NCBI GenBank assembly: GCA_963720645.1
Contig: CAVRFX010000006.1
Span: forward strand, 307,832-371,831
DNA length: 64,000 nt
Source of the DNA: RYN-230 sp963720645
GTDB lineage: Bacteria; Actinomycetota; Actinomycetes; Streptosporangiales; Streptosporangiaceae
Direction: 5' to 3'
Under the pieces are notes generated by a model that made no database searches, was not told where the DNA came from, and saw nothing but the letters and a program-made list of their open reading frames with translations. Position numbers and translations under genes: made by a program. Position 1 is the first letter of the stretch, and each line of letters begins with the position of its first letter. This document shows positions 29,716 to 38,480 of the stretch, piece after piece.

Positions 29716-31246
29716 AAGCCGCTGGGCGAGCTGATGGGGCGGATGTGGCTGATGTGGCTGATGTGGCTGGGATGGAGGCGGGCGGGGCGGCGGGGGCTGG
29801 GATGGAGGCGGGCTGGGCGGCGGTGGATGCGGCGGCGGGGAGCGGGATGGGGGGCGGGCGGCGGACGAACGCGGCCACGGTGGCGGCCAGCAGGGCGGCC
29901 GCCGCGGTCACCAGCCACACATGCCGGAACGCGGCTACCGCGCCAGCGGCCGTGGCCGGCACCCCGATGAGGGTGACCAGCACCGCCACGCCGAGCGCGG
30001 AGGCGACCTGGCGGCCCATGTTCACCAGGGCGGATCCGGTGCCGAACCGGGCCGGTGGCAGCGCGGTGGTGCTCGCGCTCATCAGCGTGGGCAGGGTGAG
30101 GCCGACCCCCATCCCGGTCAGCAGCATGCTGGGCAGCATGTCCACGGCGTAGTGCGGGATGACGCTCACGGTGAAGACCCGCCACAGCAGCCCAGAGGCG
30201 AACAGCAGGTTGCCGGCCGCCGCGACCGGGGCGGGACCGATCCGCCGGGCCAGCGGACCGGCCCCCACCGCGAGGGCCGGGACCATGGCCGGCCCGGGGG
30301 CGATGGCCAGGCCGGTGCGCAGCGCCGAGTAGTGCCAGACCGTCTGGCACCACAGCACGTTGGACAGCAACATGGCGGCGAACCCGATGCTGAACACGAA
30401 GACCGCCGCGCTGGCCGACCGGAACGCCGGGATGCGCAGCAGATGCAGCTCGACCAGCGGCCGCTCATGGTGCGAGCAGCGCCACAGGAACCAGGCGATC
30501 GCCACCGCGGCCCCGCCCAGCAGGGCGATGACCCCGGCCGAGGACCAGCCCCAGGAAGGTCCCTCCACCAGCCCGCCGGTCAGCCCGGCCACTCCGGCGG
30601 TGAGGAGCACCACGCCGAGGAGGTCGGGCAGCGGCTCGCTGTCCCGGGCGGGCGGGTGCGGCAGCACCCGGGCCCCGGCCACCAGCGCGGCCGCGCCCAC
30701 CGGCAGGTTGACCAGGAACACCCACCGCCAGTCCAGCTGGACCAGCAGGCCGCCGGCCACCGGGCCGAGAGCGGCCGACACGCCGCCGATCGCGGCCCAG
30801 GCCCGGACCCGCCCGGGCCGCTTGTCCGGCGGGGTGGCCGCCAGCAGCAGCGCCAGCGAGGTCGGGATCAGCGCCGCCGCGCCCGCGGCCTGCACGACCC
30901 GTGCGGCGACCAGGACAGCGAGATCCGGTGCCGCCGCGCACGCCGCTGAGGCCAGGGTGAAGATCGCGATGCCGGCCAGGAACACACGGCGCTGCCCGGT
31001 CCTGTCCCCTAGCCGGCCCGCGGGCACGAGCAGGGCGGCGAACACGATGGCGTACGCGTTGAGTACCCAGGACAGCCCGGCCAGCGAGCTGCCGCCGAAA
31101 TCCCGCCCGATGCTGGGCAGCGCCACGTTCACGATGAACAGGTCCAGGTTGGACATGAAGATCGCCGCCACCACCACCGTGAACACGGCCCGCGGCCCCG
31201 CGGCGCCCCGTTCCGCCCGATCACGGTTTGGGATTCCAACTGTCAT
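29711..31246 (-). CDS. DHA2-type (14-helix) MFS drug exporter, 511 aa
   Basis: Proton-driven exporter of the major facilitator superfamily. The N-terminus has FMSNLDLFIVNVALPSIGRD (helix 1 with the D of motif D1), then SWVLNAYAIVFAALLVPAGRLGDRTGQRR split over helices 2 and 3 (motif A GRLGDRTGQRR) and GGVSAALGPVAGGLLVQLDW (motif C). About 14 helices can be counted. The tail is Ala/Ser/Pro repeats ending at the inverted repeat. The ATG at 31246 lies 45 bases from the divergent HxlR-methyltransferase start, which suggests local regulation of the exporter by that protein. Confidence 0.88.
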   Translation of the reverse strand: MTVGIPNRDRAERGAAGPRAVFTVVVAAIFMSNLDLFIVNVALPSIGRDFGGSSLAGLSWVLNAYAIVFAALLVPAGRLGDRTGQRRVFLAGIAIFTLASAACAAAPDLAVLVAARVVQAAGAAALIPTSLALLLAATPPDKRPGRVRAWAAIGGVSAALGPVAGGLLVQLDWRWVFLVNLPVGAAALVAGARVLPHPPARDSEPLPDLLGVVLLTAGVAGLTGGLVEGPSWGWSSAGVIALLGGAAVAIAWFLWRCSHHERPLVELHLLRIPAFRSASAAVFVFSIGFAAMLLSNVLWCQTVWHYSALRTGLAIAPGPAMVPALAVGAGPLARRIGPAPVAAAGNLLFASGLLWRVFTVSVIPHYAVDMLPSMLLTGMGVGLTLPTLMSASTTALPPARFGTGSALVNMGRQVASALGVAVLVTLIGVPATAAGAVAAFRHVWLVTAAAALLAATVAAFVRRPPPIPLPAAASTAAQPASIPAPAAPPASIPATSATSATSAPSARPAAS

Positions 31247-31291
31247 GCCAGCAGGGTAGCGATTGTCGGTTTGATATGGCAACCTTGGAGG
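31247..31291. promoter_or_regulatory. 45-base divergent promoter between exporter and HxlR-methyltransferase
   Basis: Both promoters must fit in, or run into, this short gap. It carries an imperfect dyad GGTTTGATATGGCAACC (about 31269-31285; GGTT and AACC ends around a TAT core) that is the obvious candidate for the HxlR operator. An exporter promoter would overlap it, consistent with repression. Confidence 0.4.
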
Positions 31292-32503
31292 ATGGACAGG
31301 ACCATATCCGCTGCTGAGGCCCCCGGACCGGGGCGCCTGGCACAGCCCGAACTCCCCGGGCGCCCCTGCTCCATCGCCCGGGCCCTCGACGTGGTGGGCG
31401 AGAAGTGGGCGCTGCTGGCAATCCGGGAGATCTCCTTCGGCAACCGCCGGTTCAACGAGATCGCGCGGAACACGGGCGCGCCCCGCGACCGGCTGGCGGC
31501 CCGGCTGCACAGCCTGGTCGAGGCCGGGATCCTGGAGCGGCGTGAGTACCAGAGCACGCCGCCGCGCGCCGAGTACCACCTGACCCCGGCCGGCCGGGAT
31601 CTCACGCCGGTGCTCCAGGCCCTGGTGACGTGGGGGGACCGGTGGATCTCGGCCGAGCCACCGGCCACGCTGATGCACGGCGATCACGAACTGGAGCTGG
31701 TACCGGCCTGCGGTCACTGCGGCGCCCGGGCGTCCTCCGCCGTGTCGGTACGGGTCAACAGCCCGGGCTGGGACCTTCACGGCCCGGTGACGCCCGCCGA
31801 GTTAGCCGGGACGGCACGCAGGCACCGGGCACCACCGGAGGCGGCCCCCGCCTGGGACGCCGAGTACGCGGCCGGGCGGTACGCGGGCGACCCGCCAGTC
31901 GGCTTCGTTCGCGACATCATCGCCGCGGCCGGCCAGCGAAGACTGCGGCACGGGCTGTACGTCGGCTGCGGCAACGGCCGGAACCTGCTCCCCCTGCTGG
32001 ACGCCGGCCTCGACCTCACCGGGCTGGATATCTCCCGGCAGGCCATCGCGCAGGTGCGCGCGCGGCGGCCGGACCGGGGCGGCCGGCTGATCGTGGGTGA
32101 TCTGTCCGCGCTGCCGCCGGATGCCCGGTATGACCTCGTCGTGGGCATCCAGGTGTTCCAGCACGGGACCCGGGCCCAGGCTGGCCGGCACCTGGCCGCC
32201 GCGGCCGCCCGGGTCAGGCCGGGCGGGCTGCTCTGCGTGCGGGTCAACGCGGCAGGAACCGACATCGGGCACGCTCACCGGCGCTTCGAGGAGCACGGGG
32301 ACGGCAGCTTCTCGGTCCGCTATCACGGCGGGCCCAAAGCGGGGCTGGATATCCACTTCTTCACCGCGGCCGAACTGACCAGCGTGGTCGGGGACGCGTT
32401 CGGCGCCGTGCTGCCGCCCCGGCGGCAGAGCACCCCGCGGAACCCGCCCGGCCGCGGCCAGTGGTCCCAGTGGGAGGCCATCTGGGTGCGCCGCGAAGCC
32501 TAG
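31292..32503 (+). CDS. HxlR-type transcription regulator fused to a SAM methyltransferase, 403 aa
   Basis: Residues about 15-125 form an HxlR winged helix (RPCSIARALDVVGEKWALLA, FNEIARNTGAPRDRLAARLH, YHLTPAGRDLTPVLQAL). A short CGHCGARA knuckle (about 143) follows, and residues about 185-400 are a class I methyltransferase: GLYVGCGNGRNLLPLLDAG (motif I, about 223-241), DLTGLDIS (acidic loop), LIVGDLSALPPDARYDLVVG (motif IV) and VRPGGLLCVRV. There is no frame change, so the fusion appears real. HxlR proteins usually act alone; a covalent methyltransferase suggests a compound-modifying or ligand-sensing function beside the divergent exporter. The ATG at 31292 directly abuts GGAGG, so the exact start is not sure. 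Confidence 0.85.
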   Translation: MDRTISAAEAPGPGRLAQPELPGRPCSIARALDVVGEKWALLAIREISFGNRRFNEIARNTGAPRDRLAARLHSLVEAGILERREYQSTPPRAEYHLTPAGRDLTPVLQALVTWGDRWISAEPPATLMHGDHELELVPACGHCGARASSAVSVRVNSPGWDLHGPVTPAELAGTARRHRAPPEAAPAWDAEYAAGRYAGDPPVGFVRDIIAAAGQRRLRHGLYVGCGNGRNLLPLLDAGLDLTGLDISRQAIAQVRARRPDRGGRLIVGDLSALPPDARYDLVVGIQVFQHGTRAQAGRHLAAAAARVRPGGLLCVRVNAAGTDIGHAHRRFEEHGDGSFSVRYHGGPKAGLDIHFFTAAELTSVVGDAFGAVLPPRRQSTPRNPPGRGQWSQWEAIWVRREA

Positions 32504-32518
32504 GCCGGCCTTCCGGCC
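32503..32518. terminator. Hairpin between convergent genes
   Basis: GGCCGG, a CCTT loop and CCGGCC at 32503-32518 lie at the stop of the HxlR-methyltransferase gene and 27 bases before the end of the convergent small acidic protein gene. It may act in both directions. Confidence 0.5.
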
Positions 32519-32544
32519 GGCCGCCGGGAAGTGGCGCCCGGAGG

Positions 32545-32865
32545 TTAGGAGGGCGTCCCAGGACTGGCTGCTGAGGGCCCGCCGGCCAGGAGGACCGGGC
32601 ATTCGTCGTGAACCCACCGGCCGTCCGGCCGCCGCCGGGCGTCCTGCGTGGTCGTGATGACCTGCCCGCACCGCTCGCAGACCTGGCCCGCCGCGTGCGC
32701 CTCGTTGCTCTCCGCATCGACGATCTCGACCTCTTCGTCCTCGCGCTCGCGCTCGAGGAACTCCCGCTCTTCCTCGGCCTCAGTGGGCCCGGGCGGAGCC
32801 TCCTCCTCGAAGCGCTGCCGCTCCTCGTCGCCGTATTCGGACCCAAAGTCCGGCCGGACAGTCAT
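32545..32865 (-). CDS. Small acidic protein with zinc-ribbon-like CxxC, 106 aa
   Basis: The start is the ATG at 32865 after an AGGGGG site. The first half is strongly acidic (EEEREFLEREREDEEVEIVD, probably helical). The second half has CERCGQVITTTQDARRRPDG and a later HDEC, giving a Cys-x2-Cys plus His/Cys set that could bind one zinc. The function is unknown. The glutamate-rich helix with a zinc knuckle recalls DksA/TraR-like or small adaptor proteins, but no diagnostic motif was found. Confidence 0.75.
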   Translation of the reverse strand: MTVRPDFGSEYGDEERQRFEEEAPPGPTEAEEEREFLEREREDEEVEIVDAESNEAHAAGQVCERCGQVITTTQDARRRPDGRWVHDECPVLLAGGPSAASPGTPS

Positions 32866-32948
32866 GGTTGGCCCCCTGTGGGGTAAGCGGCCACGGGCGC
32901 GGTCGCGGTGATCACGTCCAAGTGTAATCAGCTCCGCCCGGCCACCGG

Positions 32949-32988
32949 GGATCATGAGCCGGGATCATGAGCCGGGATCATCGAGCCG
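32949..32988. repeat. 13-base tandem repeat, three copies
   Basis: Units GGATCATGAGCCG at 32949, 32962 and (with one inserted base) 32975, in the gap between the acidic protein gene and mug. No function is evident. Confidence 0.8.
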
Positions 32989-33056
32989 CCGGGGCCGCGG
33001 CCATCGGGCGGCCGGCGCCGGGCCTGGCCATCGGGCGGCCGGTGCGACGTCCGGCA

Positions 33057-33689
33057 TCAGGCGGGCGGCGGCGCGACCCGGGCGCCACCCTCCCCGCCAG
33101 GGCCGGGCGGGCCCGAGGCCTGGGCGCGGAGCCGGGCGAACTCCCCGGCCAGGGCAGCCGGGGTCCAGTGGGCGTTGAGGCCGCTGGGGTTCGGCAGGAC
33201 CCACAGCCGAACCGGCCCGGCGGTGACGGGCTGGGGACCCACGATCGCCCCGGGATGGCCGAACGCGGTCCGGTAGACGGTCACGCCGAGCACGGCGAGC
33301 CACTGCGGGCGCAGCCGGGCCATCTTCTCCTGCAGCGCCAGGGCACCCTCGCGCAACTCGGCCGGGGTCAGCTCGGCGGCCCGGGCCGTGGCCCGGGGGG
33401 CCACGTTGGTGATCCCGAGGCCCAGGGCCAGGAGCTGGTCCTGCTCGTCCGGCCGGAACTGGCGCGGGGTGAACCCGGACCGGTACAGGGCAGGCCAGAA
33501 GCGGTTGCCCGGGCGGGCGAAATGATGGCCGGTCGCCGCCGAGTACAGACCAGGATTAATGCCCGCGAACACGACGCGCAGGCCCTGGGCGAGGACATCG
33601 GGGATCGTGGCGTCCCGGGCCGCCTCCAGCTCGGCTGCCGTCGGCCGCGGTGCCGGGGAACCGGCCGTCGATCGGGGATCCTCAGCCAC
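33057..33689 (-). CDS. mug: G/U mismatch-specific DNA glycosylase, 210 aa
   Basis: DNA repair enzyme of the uracil-DNA glycosylase superfamily, family 2, which removes uracil or thymine opposite guanine and ethenocytosine. The active-site motif GINPGLYSA (43-51) and HFARPGNRFWPALYRSGFTP match E. coli Mug closely, as does the late loop LPNPSGLNAHW that inserts into DNA. It is somewhat longer than E. coli Mug, with extra residues at both ends. It stands alone on the minus strand. Confidence 0.93.
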   Translation of the reverse strand: MAEDPRSTAGSPAPRPTAAELEAARDATIPDVLAQGLRVVFAGINPGLYSAATGHHFARPGNRFWPALYRSGFTPRQFRPDEQDQLLALGLGITNVAPRATARAAELTPAELREGALALQEKMARLRPQWLAVLGVTVYRTAFGHPGAIVGPQPVTAGPVRLWVLPNPSGLNAHWTPAALAGEFARLRAQASGPPGPGGEGGARVAPPPA

Positions 33690-34288
33690 ACGCCGACCTT
33701 ACTGGGGCGGTGGCGGCCGCAGGCCCCCTGCCCAGGCCGGCCCTGAAGCCCCGCCACCGGCCACCCGGCTGGCCCGGCCAGCCAGCTCAGCCACCCGGTC
33801 CTGCGGGAATGCCCGGTTCGTAGCATTAAAGGCAATTTAATCAGCCTAACTACGGGCCGGTTGCCTATAGGCGGCGGTGACATAAGTAAGTGCCCTGTGT
33901 TTACCACTTGCTTTAAATGGCTACTGATAAAGATCGAGAATACTTTGGGGGAAGCCGGCGTACCGGAAGCCTCATTCTTATAGGCGCCGGCCTCCTGGAA
34001 CTGTGAATACGCGCACAGGGGGTGACCGCGATATTCGCGATAAGGCTGGCCTGGCCAGCCTGGCCGATGGCTTAGAAAACTCCTAGCCTGCCCGGGCACA
34101 AAGCCTTCCGGGTGCCCGGGGCCAGATATTCAAGCGCCCCGCGTGCGTGATGGTCGCCGTAGGCGACACTGACGCCCTGAACCTGCGTCACATCCGCCGC
34201 CACCGCGGCCACACCCTTTCCTCGTGGCCGCTCCGTGCCCAGGGCGGAACCCGAGCGCGCCGCGGCGCGCCCCAACCGAAGGCTCCCT
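33690..34288 (+). promoter_or_regulatory. Long structured leader/promoter region before a lytic transglycosylase gene
   Basis: About 600 bases without a gene. Bases 33820-34080 are AT-rich islands (AATTTAATCAGCC, GCTTTAAATGGC). Several hairpins follow: AGGCTGGCC/GGCCAGCCT (34043-34061), CCCGGGCAC/GTGCCCGGG (34091-34120) and GTCGCC/GGCGAC (34153-34167). Cell-wall hydrolase genes in actinobacteria often carry a c-di-AMP (ydaO) riboswitch leader, and motifs of that kind (GGGGGAAGCC, GGGGGTGACC, CCCTGAACC) occur, but I could not fit the full consensus. The riboswitch call is therefore tentative. Confidence 0.35.
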
Positions 34289-35002
34289 TTGTCACCGAAG
34301 AGAACTTTCACCCATGTACCAGCCAAGACGGCCCTGGTGCTGACCGGCTCGGCCATCGCCCTGGCCGGTTACCTGGGAGCGTCATCCAACGACCCCGGCC
34401 ACGACGGCCACCGAGCACGGCAGGCCGGCCTGGCTGCCGCGCTCACGGCCAGCCGGCAGGCCTGGCCTGCCGGCCCCGGCGGCGCCAGCGTCGCTGGCCT
34501 CGGGACCGGCCTGGAGACCGGCAGCACGGGCGGGCCAGGCCCCATCGCGCTGACCGACTACGGGACAGCCGAGAAGCATCCGGACCCCCGGCATCATGGC
34601 CGCAAGCACCCGGAACACCGCAAGCGGCCGCACCGGCCCCGGCATCGCCATGTGCGGCACCACCGGGCCCGCAGGCACCACGCCCACCGGGGCCGTCAGC
34701 ACGGCACGCCGTGGCAGATCGCTGGCTCGCTGATGCCCGACTACCAGTGGACGAGCTGGCAATTCCGCTACCTGAACCTGCTGTGGATGCGGGAGAGCGG
34801 CTGGAACCGTTTCGCCTACAACCACAGCTCGGGTGCGTACGGCATTCCGCAGGCCGTGCCCGGGGACAAGATGGCGAGCGCCGGGCCAAACTGGCGGACA
34901 AGCGCGCGTACCCAGATCATCTGGGGCATGGGTTACATCAAGTCCCGTTACGGGGACCCGTGGAACGCGTGGCAGCACGAGCTGCGGTACGGCTGGTACT
35001 AG
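34289..35002 (+). CDS. Secreted lytic transglycosylase (SLT domain), about 237 aa
   Basis: The TTG at 34289 has GAAGG 8 bases upstream and gives a normal signal peptide (SPKRT, then ALVLTGSAIALAGYLGA); a GTG at 34235 is an in-frame alternative. A basic His/Arg-rich linker follows (HPEHRKRPHRPRHRHVRHHR), then the C-terminal SLT-like domain with the catalytic Glu in WMRESGWNRFAYNHSSGAYG, GIPQAVPGDKMASAGPNWRT and TQIIWGMGYIKSRYG. It probably cleaves peptidoglycan glycan strands outside the membrane. The histidine-rich linker is unusual and could bind metal or the wall. Confidence 0.85.
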   Translation: MSPKRTFTHVPAKTALVLTGSAIALAGYLGASSNDPGHDGHRARQAGLAAALTASRQAWPAGPGGASVAGLGTGLETGSTGGPGPIALTDYGTAEKHPDPRHHGRKHPEHRKRPHRPRHRHVRHHRARRHHAHRGRQHGTPWQIAGSLMPDYQWTSWQFRYLNLLWMRESGWNRFAYNHSSGAYGIPQAVPGDKMASAGPNWRTSARTQIIWGMGYIKSRYGDPWNAWQHELRYGWY

Positions 35003-35021
35003 CCGCACCAGCCGATGCGCG

Positions 35022-36180
35022 TCAGAAACGGGACATCAGCGACAGCGCGGCGCTGACCGGCCTGCGCGCGGTCAGCGCCGCGAACGGCAGCTCACTGCGG
35101 CAGAACCGGGCAAACGCATCCCAGCCTTTCGCCGTCGAGAGGCCGGTGTGGAAGGCACCCGGGTGCCTGCTGAACGCGGTCAGCAGGCGGCGCCCGGCGT
35201 CCATCTCGGGCACCAGGACCTGCCCGATCGCGGCCGGGTAGGCGTCCAGCTCCCGGTCCAGTCCCGCCGGATCCGGGGCGGCGGCCGCCGCCGCGGCCGC
35301 CGCGCCGGCCAGCGTCCCGGAGCGGAGCGCGAAGCTGATGCCCTCCCGGGTCCAGGGCTCGAGCAGTCCCGCCGCGTCGCCAGCGACCAGCACCCGCCCC
35401 CGGCGCAGCGGCGAGTCGTCCGCCCGGCAGTGGGTGAGATGCCCCGAATCCCGGGCCGCGGGATAACCCGCCAGCCCGAGCCGCCCGGTGAAATCGCGGA
35501 GGTAGTCCCGGGTCCGGCCGCCCTGGCCCCGGGCGGCGATGACTCCCACGGTGAGCAGGTCCCCCTTGGGGAACACCCAGCCGTACGACCCGGGCATCGG
35601 CCCCCAGTCCAGCGCCACCCGCTCCCGCCAGCGGGCCGCGACCGGGGGCGGCACCGGGATCTCCAGCTCCAGGCCGAGATCGACCTGCTGGAACCGCACC
35701 CCCGCGTACCGTGAGCTGACCCCCGACGACCCGTCGGCGCCGACCAGCACCCGGGCCCCGATACTCGTGCCGTCGGCCAGCCGGGCGCGGGCCAGCCCGC
35801 CGTCCTCGCTGATCCCCCGCACCGTGGCCCGCTGCTGCACCGTCACGCCCGCGTCGGCCGCGGCCTTGCGCAGCGCGTCGTCGAAGTCCTCCCGGGACAC
35901 CATGGCCAGCAGCGGCTCGTCAGCCCGGCGGGTGAACTCACGCCGCCCGTTGAGGCTGGCGGTGATGGCGCGGATGCGGTCCCGGGCGGGCACCTGGATG
36001 TGCTGGCCCGCGGCCTGGAGCGAGGTCCCGAGCAGGCCGCCGCCACAGGTCTTGTACCGGGGATGCTCGGCGCGCTCGATCACGACCACCCGGGCGCCGG
36101 CCGCCGCCGCGGCCAGGGCGGCGGTCAGGCCGCCGCCCCGCGCCCACCACGGCGACGTCCCATCCCGCCTGTTCCGCCAC
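35022..36180 (-). CDS. Geranylgeranyl-reductase-family FAD-dependent oxidoreductase (one frameshift)
   Basis: Flavoprotein of the geranylgeranyl reductase family, which reduces prenyl chains such as menaquinone or lipid tails. From the GTG at 36180: VAEQAGWDVAVVGAG, then a frame change near 36140 inside the Rossmann GxGxxG motif, GGLTAALAAAAAGARVVVIE, the family signature HPRYKTCGGGLLG, RVLVGADGSSG and GRVLVAGDAAGLLEPWTREG (second FAD motif). The length is normal. In actinobacteria such enzymes often partially saturate menaquinone side chains (MenJ); that role is inferred. It ends 19 bases from the convergent transglycosylase gene. Confidence 0.85.
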
Positions 36181-36296
36181 CCTGGCAGGGTAACGGAGGG
36201 GACGCGGTGACCTGGTGATCGCCCGGCCGGCCCGGGCCGCGCGGCGGGGGCGGAATTTCGTTGCGGCCGGTCCGGGGAGAGAGCAGGATCGGCCAG

Positions 36297-36821
36297 ATGA
36301 CGTGGACCGCACCTGAAGTGGACCGCAGGGACCCGCCCCCGGTGGCCGGCGAGCGGGAGTCGCTGGACAGCTGGCTGGACTTTCACCGGGCCACGCTGCT
36401 GATGAAATGCCAGGGGCTGACCGGCGAGGCGCTGGCCCGCCGGGCCGTGCCGCCGTCGTCGCTGTCCCTGCTCGGACTGGTCCGGCACATGGCCGAGGTC
36501 GAGCGGGCCTGGTTCCGGCGGCGGGTGGCGGGCCAGGCGGAGCTGGGCTACCGGTACTGCAGCGACGAGTTCCCGGACGGGGACTTCGACTTCGCCGCCG
36601 CGGCCAGCGCCGAGGCTGACCTCGCTGCCTTCACGCGGGAGTGCGAACTGGCCCGGACGGCAGCCTCAGGCCGGTCCCTGGATGACACGTTCGTCCACCA
36701 ACTCCGCCGCACCACCATGGACCTGCGCTGGGTCTACGTGCACATGATCGAGGAGTACGCCCGGCACAACGGGCACGCCGATCTCCTGCGTGAGCAGATC
36801 GACGGCGTGACCGGGGACTGA
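36297..36821 (+). CDS. DinB-superfamily (DUF664) protein, 174 aa
   Basis: Four-helix-bundle protein of the DinB/DUF664 group, many of which are metal-binding, mycothiol-dependent enzymes in actinobacteria. Seen: DSWLDFHRATLLMKCQGLTG, LSLLGLVRHMAEVERAWFRR (first His of the metal triad) and WVYVHMIEEYARHNGHADLL (second and third His, HMIEEYARHNGH). The start at 36297 was chosen because the first helix follows; it has only a weak ribosome site. It diverges from the flavoprotein gene. The substrate is unknown. Confidence 0.85.
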   Translation: MTWTAPEVDRRDPPPVAGERESLDSWLDFHRATLLMKCQGLTGEALARRAVPPSSLSLLGLVRHMAEVERAWFRRRVAGQAELGYRYCSDEFPDGDFDFAAAASAEADLAAFTRECELARTAASGRSLDDTFVHQLRRTTMDLRWVYVHMIEEYARHNGHADLLREQIDGVTGD

Positions 36822-36921
36822 CTCCCCCGGGCCTGCAGAGCTGCTTGTGCGCAGCGGGCCCACGCTGGCCCTCGTCCTGGATAGCGGCGCGCAGATCCGG
36901 GTGAGCACCCCGGCGGCCTGG

Positions 36922-37443
36922 CTAGGCGATCCGGGCCACGTCCGGCAGCGGCCCGTCCGCGAGCGGCCGCTCGGCGGGGCGCCGCTCGGCGGGGGGCCGC
37001 TCCGGGAGGGCCCGGCCAGGTGACGGATCCCACGCCTGGTGGGTCTGGTCCATCAGCGGCGAGGAGATCATGAAGTCCGCGGTCGCCCGGTTGCACGCCA
37101 CCGGGATGTTGCACACCACCGCGACCCGGAGCAGCGCCTTGACGTCAGGGTCGCGCGGGTGCGGCTCCAGCGGATCCCAGAAGAAGACGAGCAGGTCGAT
37201 CTCACCCTCGGCGATGCGGGCGCCGATCTGCTGATCGCCGCCGAACGGCCCGCTGCGGAAGCAGGTGACCGGCAGGCCGAGGTGCTCGTGCAGCAGGCGG
37301 CCGGTCGTGGCGGTCGCGAAGAGCTGGTGGTGGCCGAGCAGGGGCAGGTTGTACTCCGCCCACTCCAGCATGTCCTGCTTCTTGTTGTCGTGCGCGATCA
37401 GGGCGATCCTTCGCCCGGCGCGCAGGGGCATATCGGTAACCAC
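36922..37443 (-). CDS. mgsA: Methylglyoxal synthase, 173 aa
   Basis: Converts dihydroxyacetone phosphate to methylglyoxal and phosphate, a bypass of lower glycolysis. Motifs match E. coli MgsA: IALIAHDNKKQDML, TGRLLHEHLGLPV, SGPFGGDQQIGARIAEGEID (contains the catalytic Asp), FFWDPLEPHPRDPDVKALLR and ADFMISSPLMD. The GTG at 37443 follows GAGAGGA. The last 35 residues form a Pro/Glu/Arg repeat tail not present in E. coli. Confidence 0.95.
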   Translation of the reverse strand: MVTDMPLRAGRRIALIAHDNKKQDMLEWAEYNLPLLGHHQLFATATTGRLLHEHLGLPVTCFRSGPFGGDQQIGARIAEGEIDLLVFFWDPLEPHPRDPDVKALLRVAVVCNIPVACNRATADFMISSPLMDQTHQAWDPSPGRALPERPPAERRPAERPLADGPLPDVARIA

Positions 37444-37675
37444 AGGTGAAGTTCCTCTCGGGGTACGGCGTATCCGGTCAGCTGGCTCTTTTGGCCGCCT
37501 CGTCGCGCCCGGCCGGCCGCCCGCAGCCTGGTCAGCCCGGGCTCTGCGCGGCCCCGGGGGCGCAGATCCGCGCCTCTCATCACCGAGCGGGCCGCTCCGG
37601 CTCAGTAGGGGTAACCCCGGCCGGCCCGGATGTCATTCCGGGCCGGGCCGCCGGCCTGCCCGGCCGCAGGCCTGG

Positions 37676-38318
37676 CTACCGGGCCGGCGGCCCGGCGTCG
37701 GGACCCACGTGCGTCCCGAGCCAGCTGCTCAGCGGCCGGGTGGTGCGCAGGAAGCCGGCCACCTTGCCCAGGGCCGCGGCGGTCTCCAGCCAGGGCTCGA
37801 CCGGCCACTGGTTCCAGGCGACGAGACCCTTGTACCGGAGCAGGCCGATCCGCGGATGATCGGCCGGGTAGCCGCGCGGAGCCGTCTTGAGCGTGTCGCG
37901 GCCGGAGACCCCGATGCCCTGGCCCTCGATCCGGGCGATGAGCCGCTCGAGCTCGGGGCCGGACCGGTCGCTGGCGACCGCCCGGCGGTAGCGGTCGAGC
38001 TGGCTGGATGACATGCCGTACATCCCGTCCCCCGTGGCCAGCCCGTCGGCGGACAGCTGCACATAGCCGGTGCCGATCACGGCGCCGATGTGCGTCTTGT
38101 ACGGGGACTTGTCCGCGCTGAACCGGACGTCGCGGTACGGGCGGAAGATCTTCGCCTCGCCGAACTCGGCGGCCAGCTCCTCGATCAGCTCGGTCATCGG
38201 GCGCAGCACCGCATCCTCGATAGACCGCCTTGTGCGCGGTCCAGTAGGCCTTGGAGTTGTCGGCCGTGAGGCCCTCGTAGAACTCCAGGGCTTCTTCCGG
38301 CCACCCGTTGAACGTCAT
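37676..38318 (-). CDS. DUF2461 (TIGR02453) family protein (one frameshift)
   Basis: Conserved protein of unknown function. It starts TFNGWPEEALEFYEGLTADN (38318 on), with WTAHKAVY before a frame change near 38215, and continues as MTELIEELAAEFGEAKIFRP, DVRFSADKSPYKTHIGAVI, YVQLSADGLATGDGMYGMSS and RIGLLRYKGLVAWNQWPV. All family blocks are present in order, so the indel is probably a sequence error. Cytoplasmic, no motif for catalysis. Divergent from the ABC exporter genes. Confidence 0.88.
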
Positions 38319-38405
38319 CCCCCGGCCTTTCCGTCCGTGCCCCCGGCGCCACCAGGCGTGGCACCGGTCCCCTCACGATAGGACGGACGCCCGCGTGCCG
38401 CCGGC

Positions 38406-38425
38406 CCCATGACAGTTGTCATGGG
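38406..38425. promoter_or_regulatory. Perfect 20-bp palindromic operator candidate before the DrrAB-like genes
   Basis: CCCATGACA, GT, TGTCATGGG: two 9-base arms with a 2-base centre, 55 bases before the exporter ATPase start and 87 bases from the divergent DUF2461 start. A partial second copy (CGTGACAGCG) follows at about 38431. It fits a dimeric regulator site; no regulator gene is adjacent. Confidence 0.6.
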
Positions 38426-38480
38426 CGCGTCGTGACAGCGAGCTCTTGGGGGCCGCCGGCGCTGGTGCCACGATGGCCGC

